Positions 34,304 to 43,155 of a DNA stretch of 64,000 nucleotides are shown here, piece after piece. Positions within the stretch are counted from its first letter, which is position 1; the number at the start of each line of letters is the position of its first letter. The notes under the pieces were generated by a model. It was not told the origin of the DNA, did not search any database, and was given only the letters and a program-made list of their open reading frames with translations. This DNA comes from an uncultured Veillonellaceae bacterium (lineage in GTDB: Bacteria > Bacillota > Negativicutes > Veillonellales > Dialisteraceae), in the NCBI GenBank assembly GCA_927353735.1, contig CAKMIA010000001.1, positions 484,789-548,788 on the forward strand, given 5' to 3'. The position numbers were made by a program, and so were the translations under genes.

Positions 34304-34615
34304 ATGAAAAAATCCATCATCGCACTGGCTGCGGCGGTACTTACCCTTGGCTGCTCTATTGCTGCTCAAGCGGAACAGGGCGTGATTGCTCTCGTCGCCG
34401 GAAACAAAATGGTCGTGGAAGACAGCCTTGGCGACTATACCTGTGCTGAAATCTATTCCGGTTGGTCCTATGATGAAGGTGACCTCATTTATGGAGATCT
34501 CCATTCCTATGGAATGCAGGACTGGTACGACGATACCTCCGGGGAAGAAATCACCGTGTATGTGGACGATTACTGGCAAAACGCAGAACAGGCTATGAAT
34601 TACCTGCGAAGATAA
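34304..34615 (+). CDS. Small secreted acidic protein
   Basis: A 103-residue protein with a textbook signal peptide (MKKSIIALAAAVLTLGCSIA, cleavage after AQA). The mature part of about 78 residues is acidic and aromatic, rich in Tyr, Asp and Trp (CAEIYSGWSYDEGDLIYGDL). It has no lipobox in the usual place, although a Cys lies within the signal region. AAAGGAG precedes the ATG. Family unknown; a periplasmic or secreted role is likely. Confidence 0.6.
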   Translation: MKKSIIALAAAVLTLGCSIAAQAEQGVIALVAGNKMVVEDSLGDYTCAEIYSGWSYDEGDLIYGDLHSYGMQDWYDDTSGEEITVYVDDYWQNAEQAMNYLRR

Positions 34616-34831
34616 TTTAAGATTTAAAAAAGAAATCCCACTGAAATCAGAAGCGGAGCACCGTCATTTCCTTTCGATCCTGATCCTGTGTTATATTTGC
34701 AAAAATGTCGATTCTTGTAAATATAGCACAGAATAGCACGACTTCATTTACAAAATCCTCGTTTTTTATAAAAATCATTCCTCTAATTCGCAATAATAAC
34801 AGTTTTATGAATACCGAAGGATTCTTGAACC

Positions 34832-36034
34832 ATGGCCTATCAGTCTTTAAAGAAAATATATTATGTATCTCCTGATACATATGAAAATGAATACATAAAG
34901 AGATTTCAGTCTCCTTTCTCTCAGCATATTTCAATTATGATCCATCAGTACCACAGAAAATCATCATATCCTGCATTTTTTAATTATACAAATGATATCC
35001 TTCTCTTACTGGAAAAAGTATACAAAACTTATGAAAAATTCTTATATGTAGTTCATTCCGTTCCTCCTGTTGTTTGCCATCAATTCATTCTGTTGAGTAT
35101 TTTAGACGAAGTAAAATCCACGAATGATATTGAAGGCGTCCACAGTACACGGAAAGAACTTCGCGATATTCTTGATGGCGCTGCTTCCCAATCTGAAAGA
35201 TTTACCAGTATTGTCAATAAATATCATGAACTTATCACAAATAGCGACATTCCCTTTAACAACTGCGAAGATATCAGACATTTTTTTGATGAATTTGCGC
35301 ATAAAGAAATCATCAAGGAAAACCCAGCGCATCAATCGGATGGCCAAATATTTAGAAAAGATCCTGTCTCTATCGAATCCGCCACAGGTAAAGTCGTTCA
35401 TCAGGGAGTATATCCGGAACCTCAGATAATCAATGCCATGACACAGGCCCTGGATGTTTTACATTCCCCCTCTATGCCTCTACTAATACGGCTCGGACTG
35501 TTTCATTATTTCTTCGCTTACATTCACCCTTTCTATGATGGAAATGGCCGCACTGATCGTTTTATTACTTCATATTACCTGCGGACAGATTTTCATGTCC
35601 TGTTAGCGCTTCGTCTTTCCATTTTTATAAAAAAGAACCGTGCCAAATACTATGAACTTTTTACCGAAGCCGATAGTGAAATCAATCGCGGTGATCTGAC
35701 CCCGTTTATTATCGGCTTTCTTGAAATCATTTTAGGGACGATCAATGACACCATCGCTCTGCTGAACCGGAAAAAGGCACAGTTAAAAAAATATAAAGAA
35801 CGGATCGAGGCTTTGCCTATTGGCGATACGCTGTCAAAAAATATGTATTTTATCCTTTTACAGGCAGCATTATTTTACGGGAAGGGCATCAGTATAACCG
35901 ATTTAACAAAACTTCTCGGGAAATCAAGAGGCACTATACAAAAACGGCTGGATAACGTCCAAAAAGAATTTCTTATCGCTACAAAAGTCAATAAAACTAT
36001 ATATTACAAATTAAACTTGCGCCTGTTTCGATAA
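34832..36034 (+). CDS. Fic family protein with N-terminal inhibitory motif
   Basis: A 400-residue Fic-domain protein. The catalytic motif is YIHPFYDGNGRTDR near residue 235, which fits HPFx(D/E)GNGRxxR. Such enzymes transfer AMP or other nucleotides to hydroxyl side chains of target proteins. An inhibitory-helix-like STNDIEGV lies near residue 97, matching (S/T)xxxE(G/N) of self-regulated Fic proteins. The last 70 residues form a winged-helix-like end (KGISITDLTKLLGKSRGTIQ), suggesting DNA binding. Only a weak AAGGA precedes the ATG. AT-rich, so probably acquired. Confidence 0.85.
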   Translation: MAYQSLKKIYYVSPDTYENEYIKRFQSPFSQHISIMIHQYHRKSSYPAFFNYTNDILLLLEKVYKTYEKFLYVVHSVPPVVCHQFILLSILDEVKSTNDIEGVHSTRKELRDILDGAASQSERFTSIVNKYHELITNSDIPFNNCEDIRHFFDEFAHKEIIKENPAHQSDGQIFRKDPVSIESATGKVVHQGVYPEPQIINAMTQALDVLHSPSMPLLIRLGLFHYFFAYIHPFYDGNGRTDRFITSYYLRTDFHVLLALRLSIFIKKNRAKYYELFTEADSEINRGDLTPFIIGFLEIILGTINDTIALLNRKKAQLKKYKERIEALPIGDTLSKNMYFILLQAALFYGKGISITDLTKLLGKSRGTIQKRLDNVQKEFLIATKVNKTIYYKLNLRLFR

Positions 36035-36088
36035 ACTGCTGTTATAGCCTGGCATTCCATTTAGCGTTATAAAGGATATCATATTATC

Positions 36089-36126
36089 AGTATCAGTCTC
36101 TTGCCACAGGAGAGGCTGATTTTTTG
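36089..36126 (+). terminator. Rho-independent terminator of the fic gene
   Basis: ATCAGTCTCT and AGAGGCTGAT pair around TGCCACAGG, followed by TTTTTT. Confidence 0.75.
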
Positions 36127-36406
36127 TTAAAAATGCGGATCGAAACCGTTTGTCGGCCGTTTTTACAAAAATCCACCGAAACAAAAAAGTTCCCTTATGA
36201 GCCTGACATCCGCCCTCTGCTATTTGGCAAGAATTCATGCGAAAGCGGCAACCACGGTGGGCGGCAGGCCGGATATAATGAAAGTGAATACCGGGCCGGA
36301 TGGTGCGGGAGGCGCTGCGGCTTCTGAAGCACAGACGGCGGTCGGTATGATGCGGACGGCTCCGCCTGTCCATTTCCCTATTGAGAAATCACAACGGAGG
36401 TCTATT

Positions 36407-36697
36407 ATGAAACTGAAAATTGCGGCGCTCGCCGCTGACCTGTCCCTGACTGCCACGCTCCCGTCCATGGCTATCGTCCTCGGCGGCTCCAATCTGGACT
36501 TCATGGGCTATCCGCAGCCCCGGGCGTACATCAGCTTTGATCCGGATGAGGAGGAACTGCGGCAATATCTCGACGAGATCGACGAGTACGTGGAAAACTG
36601 TGATAACGATATCCGGCGCATCCTTGAGGCACGCAATAACGCCATCGAAGAGGCCCGGCAGATGGTCAGAGACTACCACCGTCATCACGGGCTGTGA
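36407..36697 (+). CDS. Small exported or membrane-associated protein, helical
   Basis: A 96-residue protein. The N-terminus (MKLKIAALAADLSLTATLPS) looks like a signal peptide, although it has an Asp inside the hydrophobic core, which is unusual. The mature part is acidic and helical (DEEELRQYLDEIDEYVENC) with a His-rich end. ACGGAGG lies six bases before the ATG at 36407. A longer frame upstream is open only by chance. No family recognised. Confidence 0.55.
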   Translation: MKLKIAALAADLSLTATLPSMAIVLGGSNLDFMGYPQPRAYISFDPDEEELRQYLDEIDEYVENCDNDIRRILEARNNAIEEARQMVRDYHRHHGL

Positions 36698-36717
36698 GAC
36701 ATCATCATTTCACATCC

Positions 36718-36748
36718 TGAAGCTCCCATGGGGAGCTTCTTTTTTTGC
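36718..36748 (+). terminator. Rho-independent terminator
   Basis: GAAGCTCCC ATGG GGGAGCTTC followed by TTTTTTT. Confidence 0.9.
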
Positions 36749-36812
36749 GGTTTCTTTTTCCACTCCCACATCCGCAAAAGAAACGGACTGCCGTCCTTTC
36801 ATTTTTCCACAC

Positions 36813-36842
36813 AAAAAGACCGGGTCTCCCCGGTCTTTTTAT
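36813..36842. terminator. Bidirectional terminator, mainly for the autotransporter
   Basis: AAAAAGACCGGG TCTC CCCGGTCTTTTT next to the autotransporter stop at 36844. Confidence 0.88.
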
Positions 36843-36843
36843 T

Positions 36844-39483
36844 TCAGCAGCTCCAGCGCATGCCGATGTTCCACTGCCACGGCGTTTCCACATCGCCGCC
36901 GAAGGTCCGGACGACGTCCGCATAGATATAGCTGTTGTCGCCGGTCCTGTAGTTGAAGCCGAGCCCCGCTTCAAACCAGGTATCGCTCAGATCCTGGCTG
37001 TAGCTGTTCGTAAAACCGTTATAGCTCAAATAGGTCTCCGCATTGCCTGCGAAGTCATGGAGCACGCTTGCCTTCGCATACACACTGCCTTTCTCATCGA
37101 GCTTCCGGCCCAGTTCGAAGCCCAGACGGCCCACTGCGCTGTACAGCGTGTCCTGACGGACGCGGATGCCGTTATTCATGTCATAGTCTTCTCCGCCGAT
37201 GCGCATCAGGGTGAGCTGTGCCTGCGGGGTCACATACCAGTCGTTCTCCAGCAGGATCTTCTTTCCGTACTCGCCGCTCAGGCTGGTGCCCCAGGCATCA
37301 TAATCGCCGCTGGTGTGTCCGGCGCTGGTATACACATCGAAATCATTGCTCAGGCGGCCCTGTTTCAGGACGATGTCCGCATAATGGCCCGCATCACCCA
37401 GCCAGGTGCCGTAGAGGGAGAGGGAGGTGCTGCGGTTTTCGCCGCTGCCGTAGGTGTAGGCGGTCTCTCCGTCATTATGGCTGACCGCCACGCCGTAGTG
37501 CCAGTTGTCCGACGCCCAGTCGTATCCCAGCTGGAAGAAATTGTACTGGTTCTTGTATTCGCCGTCATATTCAAACTCGCCGCGGCTCATGCGCGCCCAG
37601 ATGCCCTGTCCGCCTGTGCATTCCCGCAGCTCGCCGAGGCGCTGGCTGAGGGTGCTGTCTTCCTGTCTCCACGCAATGGTAGCCGCAGCCTCCAGATTTT
37701 TCATGGCGTTCATGGTTTTCGTCATCCGGCTTCCTCTAGTCATGTTGGCCACGTAACCGCGATCACGGTTATCAAACAGCAAATCGCCGCTGGCTTCGGG
37801 TGTAATGAGACCTTCCTGAATCGTGACCTTGCCTTTAACCTTACCATCATTGGCATTATAAAATACACCTCCAGCAACAGTATTCAAATTTTCTTCTGCT
37901 TTGGCAAGATCAAGCGTATTAATGGAATTGTCGGCTACGCTAACATTTATAAAGGAATTATCTTCAGCCTCATCAATGACGAATGCCCCTGTATTTATCT
38001 CTGCTATTCCTTCTTCATCGGCACCATCTACTCTAAAAGAAAGATTGCCTGTCCCGGAATACGTACCGATATTAATATCTGTAGAAATAGAGCCTTTGGT
38101 ATTTATATAAATATTGCCATTATCAAGAGAAAGTACACTGACTTCACTATATTTAATAGCATTCCACAGGGCACCGTCTGCCAGATTCAAATTGATAGTA
38201 CCATCACCTCCATAAGTATCGAATCCCCCGGTTACAGCAGAATCAGCAGTGTTCATATTCAAAAAAACCGTTCCGCCATCAGCAGCCTGAACATCGCCAT
38301 TGATTACGACTGTATTATGCGTCTCCTTATTTACATTGATTTGTGCCCCCCAAGCATCAATAGCCTTTACATTCATCCAAAGACTGTCATTATCAGAAGC
38401 AACAGCGGTTATAGTACCGCCCGCATAGTTAATCGTTCCATAATAACCATACAATCCTATTGACTCTACCGTATGCCCATCATCCGTACTTCCTCCAATC
38501 GTTTGTGCGGTAATATCGGCAATTCCTACATCAATGGTCCCTCCATTGGTAAATACCCCTCTGGCAGCTAACGTCCCTTCACCCTCAGCTACAGCGGTTA
38601 TATGACCGCCTGTTTTTTCAATATATCCTCCTTCAAATGTAAAGATACCATTGGAATATACGGCATTTCCTCCCGTTCCATGTACAGTAATATCTCCATT
38701 ACCAGTATATACTTTTCCACCGTATTCGGCATCAATGCCGGCATTTACGTTTTCAAGGGTACTCTGACCATTGGTCAAATTAACATTTACTGAAACATCC
38801 CCCGTCGTAATGGTATTGTCATCAAAAACCATCATTCCGATTCCCTGCGGATAACTATCTGAGTATCCCGATTCCATAGTACCCGTTATGTCGATTTTGC
38901 CGTTGCCCATTTCAATCTGATTGCCGCTGCCATTACTAACATATAATCCATGCAATGTCATACCGGACTTGGCATCGACAGCCTTTAATGCGATATTAGA
39001 ATCTCCTATCGATACTCTATTATTACTTCCAGCAGTAATATTCACGCCATCCAAAGTTGCTCCGCCATTATAGCTTTCAATGGTAATATCACCGCCGGCA
39101 CGGCGGTCAATAGTCGTATAACTTACAGAGGAAGGAGAAACAATGATACCACCTAAAGTCCCAGAACTATCATGTTTGATGATGCTGATATCCAGTTTAT
39201 TATCCACCGTTATTCCATTAACCTTTGGATTCTGCCCTCCCAGAATATAAATTCCATAATTGCCAGGAATGCCTGAATAGTCCTCAATCGTCAATTGCGA
39301 ATCCCCGTGAAAGTTATAGGTAAAGCTCCCATTATCCTCGATTCTATATCCCCCATAACTGTCACTGGCTCCATAGATACCCCCCCCATTCAGCTGAATG
39401 GCGTTTACCTGACTTACCGGCGCAGACAGCATCAGGCCCAGTATCAGACTGCCGAGCAGTTTTTTGTTCATTTTTTTCATCAT
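36844..39483 (-). CDS. Autotransporter (type V secretion) with beta-helix passenger
   Basis: An 879-residue surface protein. The signal peptide is MMKKMNKKLLGSLILGLMLS with cleavage near VNA. The passenger (about 30-590) is rich in Gly, Asn, Thr and Ile with irregular beta-helix repeats of the GDITV and GGTITAVA kind. The C-terminal 280 residues form an autotransporter beta-barrel with alternating aromatic strands, ending in WNIGMRWSC; the usual final residue is Phe or Trp, here Cys. Codons 33-35 contain eight G in a row (39380-39387). Passenger DNA is AT-rich while barrel DNA is GC-rich, so the passenger was probably exchanged. Likely an adhesin. Confidence 0.9.
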   Translation of the reverse strand: MMKKMNKKLLGSLILGLMLSAPVSQVNAIQLNGGGIYGASDSYGGYRIEDNGSFTYNFHGDSQLTIEDYSGIPGNYGIYILGGQNPKVNGITVDNKLDISIIKHDSSGTLGGIIVSPSSVSYTTIDRRAGGDITIESYNGGATLDGVNITAGSNNRVSIGDSNIALKAVDAKSGMTLHGLYVSNGSGNQIEMGNGKIDITGTMESGYSDSYPQGIGMMVFDDNTITTGDVSVNVNLTNGQSTLENVNAGIDAEYGGKVYTGNGDITVHGTGGNAVYSNGIFTFEGGYIEKTGGHITAVAEGEGTLAARGVFTNGGTIDVGIADITAQTIGGSTDDGHTVESIGLYGYYGTINYAGGTITAVASDNDSLWMNVKAIDAWGAQINVNKETHNTVVINGDVQAADGGTVFLNMNTADSAVTGGFDTYGGDGTINLNLADGALWNAIKYSEVSVLSLDNGNIYINTKGSISTDINIGTYSGTGNLSFRVDGADEEGIAEINTGAFVIDEAEDNSFINVSVADNSINTLDLAKAEENLNTVAGGVFYNANDGKVKGKVTIQEGLITPEASGDLLFDNRDRGYVANMTRGSRMTKTMNAMKNLEAAATIAWRQEDSTLSQRLGELRECTGGQGIWARMSRGEFEYDGEYKNQYNFFQLGYDWASDNWHYGVAVSHNDGETAYTYGSGENRSTSLSLYGTWLGDAGHYADIVLKQGRLSNDFDVYTSAGHTSGDYDAWGTSLSGEYGKKILLENDWYVTPQAQLTLMRIGGEDYDMNNGIRVRQDTLYSAVGRLGFELGRKLDEKGSVYAKASVLHDFAGNAETYLSYNGFTNSYSQDLSDTWFEAGLGFNYRTGDNSYIYADVVRTFGGDVETPWQWNIGMRWSC

Positions 39484-39522
39484 GCCTCACCTCTTTCTAA
39501 AGTCATACTTGAATCTAATTTA

Positions 39523-39552
39523 ATTATAGAAGATGGGTTTCACCCCACACAA
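39523..39552 (-). promoter_or_regulatory. Promoter of the autotransporter gene
   Basis: Minus-strand TTGTGT (39547-39552), 18-bp spacer, perfect -10 TATAAT (39523-39528), giving a leader of about 33-35 nt. Confidence 0.55.
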
Positions 39553-40009
39553 TGGAAGCGATGCAGCCCTTTTCCACTGGAAAAATCAATACTGTTACAG
39601 TTGTATCTAAAAAATAAAGGACATCGCGCGCAGCAGCGGTCTCTGCGCCTCCGCCGTACTTTTCATTTCATTTACTATAAGCCTCTTATCCTGTTTTATC
39701 TTATCTTTTTTATCGTCTTTTTTCGGTGTTCCGCTCCTTTTTCGGGCCGAAATACCAACGCCGTAAAAAGGCTCTTTATAAAAGTATACTGATACCATTT
39801 CATTGGTCATAAAAAATTTTATTTGTCTATCTCAGTAAACTACAAAAGGAATAGGCCTCCAGCTTTTGGGCCGCCCGCAGGAGCAGTTCCTCCTTCCCCA
39901 CCGCTTCCCGCCATCAGGTATTTCCATATTTCTGTCATCCTTCCATGCCGGTTTCCGATAGATGCATCCTTTCCGGCACTCTTATATGCATGGAACGTTC
40001 ATAAGGCGC
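39553..40009. other. Intergenic stretch without a supported gene
   Basis: About 450 bp between divergent promoters. A minus-strand open frame of 67 codons (39607-39810) has no Shine-Dalgarno and a basic low-complexity composition, so I do not call it. Nothing else is recognised. Confidence 0.4.
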
Positions 40010-40038
40010 TTGAACGCCTCTCATGAGGTTCTTATAAT
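40010..40038 (+). promoter_or_regulatory. Promoter of the C26 hydrolase/permease operon
   Basis: TTGAAC (40010-40015), 17-bp spacer, TATAAT (40033-40038), about 75 bp before the ATG at 40119. A short inverted repeat AGGCG/CGCCT overlaps the -35. Confidence 0.7.
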
Positions 40039-40118
40039 AAGTGTGTACTTTTTCACCGGCGCTCTGACGAAGCGCCGCGGAAAAGAAATCCAGATTTTTT
40101 GACAAGGGGGAAAACAAT

Positions 40119-40856
40119 ATGTCAAAACTTCGTATCGCCATCACGGCGGACACCTATCCGTACGCGTCAGATGTGACGAATCTCGTCCGCGCGCCTTTCA
40201 CCGCCCGCGGGCTGGTGGATGTGATCCACGAGCTGGGGGCGCTTCCCATCGTTCTGCCCGACGTGCCGGACATCAACGGCAGCGACTATGCGGAGCTTTT
40301 CGATGCGCTGGTCCTGCCCGGCGGCCCGGATATGGACCCGACGTTTTTCGGGGAGGAGCCGACGTGGAAGATCGGCACGACGAATTATCTGCGTGATGTC
40401 TTTGAAACGGAGATCTTCCGGGCGTTCCGTGCATCGGGCAAGCCGATCTTCGGCATCTGCCGCGGCTGCCAGCTCATCAATGTGCTGATGGGAGGCACGG
40501 TGTATCAGGATCTGCCCTCGCAGAATCCCGACGCCTATATCCGTCATTCCCAGGCGGCGCCGGGGGCCTATCCCACACACCACATCACGGTGGAAAAGGA
40601 CAGCGTCATCGCTCATGCGCTGGGGGAAACGGCGTATGTCAATTCCCGCCATCATCAGGCGATCCGCGACGTGGCTCCGGGCCTGCGTGCGACGGCAAAA
40701 GCGCCGGACGGCGTGGTGGAATGCGTGGAATCTGCGGACAGCGACCAGATCGTGGCCGTGCAGTGGCATCCGGAAAATATGTGGCAGGTCCATCCGGAAA
40801 TGCGGGCGCTTTTTGCGGATTTCATCGCCCGGGCGGAGGCATTCCGTCAGAAATAA
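40119..40856 (+). CDS. Gamma-glutamyl-gamma-aminobutyrate hydrolase family protein (peptidase C26)
   Basis: A 245-residue class I glutamine-amidotransferase-fold hydrolase. The nucleophile Cys is in PIFGICRGCQLINVLMGG near residue 110, and the catalytic His/Glu pair is in VAVQWHPE near residue 215. Relatives such as PuuD cleave gamma-glutamyl amides released in polyamine or gamma-glutamyl-compound breakdown. An amino-acid permease follows 71 bp downstream, supporting uptake and hydrolysis of a gamma-glutamyl compound. GACAAGGGGG lies upstream of the ATG. The truncated gene at 26913-27131 is a relative. Confidence 0.88.
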   Translation: MSKLRIAITADTYPYASDVTNLVRAPFTARGLVDVIHELGALPIVLPDVPDINGSDYAELFDALVLPGGPDMDPTFFGEEPTWKIGTTNYLRDVFETEIFRAFRASGKPIFGICRGCQLINVLMGGTVYQDLPSQNPDAYIRHSQAAPGAYPTHHITVEKDSVIAHALGETAYVNSRHHQAIRDVAPGLRATAKAPDGVVECVESADSDQIVAVQWHPENMWQVHPEMRALFADFIARAEAFRQK

Positions 40857-40927
40857 TCCAGCACAGCGGGACCTGACGCTTTCCCTGTTCCTTACGGCGC
40901 AGGCCCTGTGAAAGGAGAGTTATCTGT

Positions 40928-42217
40928 ATGGGGACAAACAAACTGGGCTTCTGGAGCATCGTGCTCCTGGGCATCAACGGCATCATCGGCTCGGGGATCT
41001 TCCTGCTGCCCAATAAGGCGGTAGGACTGATCGGCCCGGCGAGCCTTCTGGTCATGATCTTTGATATGCTTCTCGTGCTGGCGATCACTTTCTGCTTCGC
41101 CGAGGCGAGCGGCCTTTTCAAGGACAACGGCGGCGCGTATATCTACGCGAAGGAAGCGTTCGGCGACTTCATCGGCTATGAGGTGGGCTTCCTCACGTGG
41201 ATGACGCGCATCATCGCCTTTTCCACGATGGGCGTGGGCTTCGCCACGGCGCTGGCGGGCATCATGCCCTGGCTGTCCGATGATTTTATGAAAAATGTGA
41301 TCGTCACGGTCATTTTCTGCCTCCTCGCGGGAGTGAACCTGTTTGGCGTGCCGCTGTATAAGGTGGTGCAGAATGTGGCGACCATCGCGAAGATCGTGCC
41401 GTTCATCCTTTTCATCGGCATGGGCATTTTCTTCATCGAGCCGGCCAATTTCACGCCGCTCTTCCCGAACGATGTATACACGCCGGGCAGCTTCGGCGCG
41501 GCGGCGGTCATGCTGTTCTTCGCCTTCACGGGCTTTGAAAGTCTGGCCGTGGCGGCGGCGGAAATGGAAAATCCGCAGAAAAATCTGCCCCGGGCGACGC
41601 TCATCACGATCTTCACGGTCTCTGCCATCTATATCCTGCTGCTGGCCTGCGCCATCGGCATCATGGGGATGGAGCTGGCGGACACGACCGCTCCGGTACA
41701 GGAGGCGTTCAGCCGCATCGCCGGCCCGTTCGGCACGGCAGTGGTGGCCGCAGGGACGCTCATTTCCATCGGCAGTCTCTGCATCGGCTCGTCCTTCGTG
41801 ACGCCTCACAGCTGCCTCGCCCTGGCGGAACAGCACATGCTCCCGGCGTTCATGGCGAAGCGCAACCGCTTCGGCGCGCCGTACTGGTCCATCATCGTAT
41901 CGACGGTGATCGCCATGCTCATCGCCTACACGGGGAGCTTCACGTTCCTCGCGTCCATCAGCGTGGTGTCCCGTTTCTCGCAGTATATTCCCACGTGCCT
42001 CTCGATCCCGGTCTTCCGGAAGAAGATGCCCGATGCGCCCCGGGCGTTCCGCATCCCCTTCGGTCCGGTGATCCCGCTCATCGCGACGGCGGTCAGCATC
42101 TGGCTTCTGGCGCAGGCTTCGGCGCAGCAGCTCATCATGGGCCTCGGCGCCGCCGTGGTGGCACTGCCCTTCTATTATTTCGTTCACCGCCAGAAGGTGA
42201 ACCACGACGCCCGCTGA
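40928..42217 (+). CDS. Amino-acid permease, APC superfamily
   Basis: A 429-residue membrane protein with about twelve helices. The first helix carries the APC signature GINGIIGSGIFLLPNKA, and helix 6 has FFAFTGFESLAVAAAEMENP, the substrate-binding region of basic/neutral amino-acid permeases. It probably imports an amino acid or gamma-glutamyl derivative used by the preceding hydrolase. AAAGGAG lies ten bases before the ATG at 40928. Substrate not determinable. Confidence 0.88.
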   Translation: MGTNKLGFWSIVLLGINGIIGSGIFLLPNKAVGLIGPASLLVMIFDMLLVLAITFCFAEASGLFKDNGGAYIYAKEAFGDFIGYEVGFLTWMTRIIAFSTMGVGFATALAGIMPWLSDDFMKNVIVTVIFCLLAGVNLFGVPLYKVVQNVATIAKIVPFILFIGMGIFFIEPANFTPLFPNDVYTPGSFGAAAVMLFFAFTGFESLAVAAAEMENPQKNLPRATLITIFTVSAIYILLLACAIGIMGMELADTTAPVQEAFSRIAGPFGTAVVAAGTLISIGSLCIGSSFVTPHSCLALAEQHMLPAFMAKRNRFGAPYWSIIVSTVIAMLIAYTGSFTFLASISVVSRFSQYIPTCLSIPVFRKKMPDAPRAFRIPFGPVIPLIATAVSIWLLAQASAQQLIMGLGAAVVALPFYYFVHRQKVNHDAR

Positions 42218-42225
42218 GGCAGGCA

Positions 42226-42263
42226 CACAAAAAGGCCGCTCCTTTCGGAACGGTCTTTTTTAT
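42226..42263. terminator. Bidirectional terminator
   Basis: AAAAAGGCCGCTCC TTTC GGAACGGTCTTTTTT between the permease and the convergent ferredoxin gene. Confidence 0.88.
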
Positions 42264-42283
42264 TGTCTTTTTTCGATTTTCGT

Positions 42284-43072
42284 TCACCGGCGGGCGAGGA
42301 ACCATTCGGGCTCCCGGCGCGGGGTCAGGAAGGCCTTCTCACACCCGGCGCCGATATCCGCCAGCGGGGGCTGATAGACGCTCCGGGCATGTACGGGACA
42401 GGCATGGACACAGGCCAGACAGTCGATGCAGCGCGTGCTGTCGGTCTTTTCCGGCGACGCGGGGGAAATGGCACCCACGGGGCAGGCGGCCACACAGCGG
42501 CGGCACCGGATGCACCGGCGGTCCGCTTCGGGATGGAATGGCATCCGCTTCACCGGGCAGTAGGGCCGATGGCCCGGCACGGCAGGTACCGCCCCGTCGG
42601 GCACGCCTGTCTCGAGGAGCGCACGCACCTCCCCTGCAAAGGCGCGCAGCTTCTCCCGGTCCGCCTCGTCAGGCCGGCCGGCGCCGATCTTTCCGGAGAA
42701 GGTATGGGGCGCGATCCACGCGGAGGCGGCGATGCAGTGAAAGCCCTGCGCGGCGCACAGGTCCAGCATTTCCAGCAGGGCATCGTCGTAGGCGCGGTTG
42801 CCGTAGCTCACGAGGCACACCGCGGGCGTGTCATGGCCCCGGAGCGCTCCAAACAGGCCGCCCTCCACAGCGGGGAGCCGTCCCGCATAGACCGGCGCGC
42901 CGAGGATCACCAGCTCATCGGGGCCGAATTCCCGCGCCTTTGCCCGCACGAGGGGCGCGGTGAGATTTACGTCCGCATACGACGGGACAAGCGCGGCGGC
43001 GAGCCCCTCTGCGTAGGCCTTCGTCCCTCCGGTGGGACTGAAATATGCGGCGGTCACTCTGGAAATCTTCAT
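42284..43072 (-). CDS. EFR1-type flavodoxin/4Fe-4S ferredoxin fusion protein
   Basis: A 262-residue redox protein. Residues 1-150 have a flavodoxin fold with the FMN phosphate loop YFSPTGGTKAYAEG and the LVILGAPVYAGRLP region. Two 4Fe-4S clusters follow near residues 187 and 217: CIRCRRCVAACPVGA and CIDCLACVHACP. Such proteins are electron carriers in anaerobes; the partner is unknown. AAAGGAGG precedes the ATG at 43072. Monocistronic. Confidence 0.88.
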   Translation of the reverse strand: MKISRVTAAYFSPTGGTKAYAEGLAAALVPSYADVNLTAPLVRAKAREFGPDELVILGAPVYAGRLPAVEGGLFGALRGHDTPAVCLVSYGNRAYDDALLEMLDLCAAQGFHCIAASAWIAPHTFSGKIGAGRPDEADREKLRAFAGEVRALLETGVPDGAVPAVPGHRPYCPVKRMPFHPEADRRCIRCRRCVAACPVGAISPASPEKTDSTRCIDCLACVHACPVHARSVYQPPLADIGAGCEKAFLTPRREPEWFLARR

Positions 43073-43121
43073 GGTCCTGCCTCCTTTTTACCGTTTTTTC
43101 TTATCATACCGCACCGCAGAA

Positions 43122-43155
43122 AAAAGGAAAACCTCTCCTGACGGAGAGGTCTTTT
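43122..43155 (-). terminator. Rho-independent terminator of the two-component operon
   Basis: Minus-strand GACCTCTCC GTCA GGAGAGGTTTTCCTTTTTT directly after the response regulator stop. Confidence 0.85.

Noticed and set aside
36197..36406. N-terminal extension of the small secreted protein
   Set aside because: The internal ATG at 36407 has ACGGAGG and a signal peptide; the extension has neither.
39607..39810. 67-codon minus-strand frame upstream of the autotransporter
   Set aside because: No SD, Lys/Asp low complexity, no conservation signal visible.
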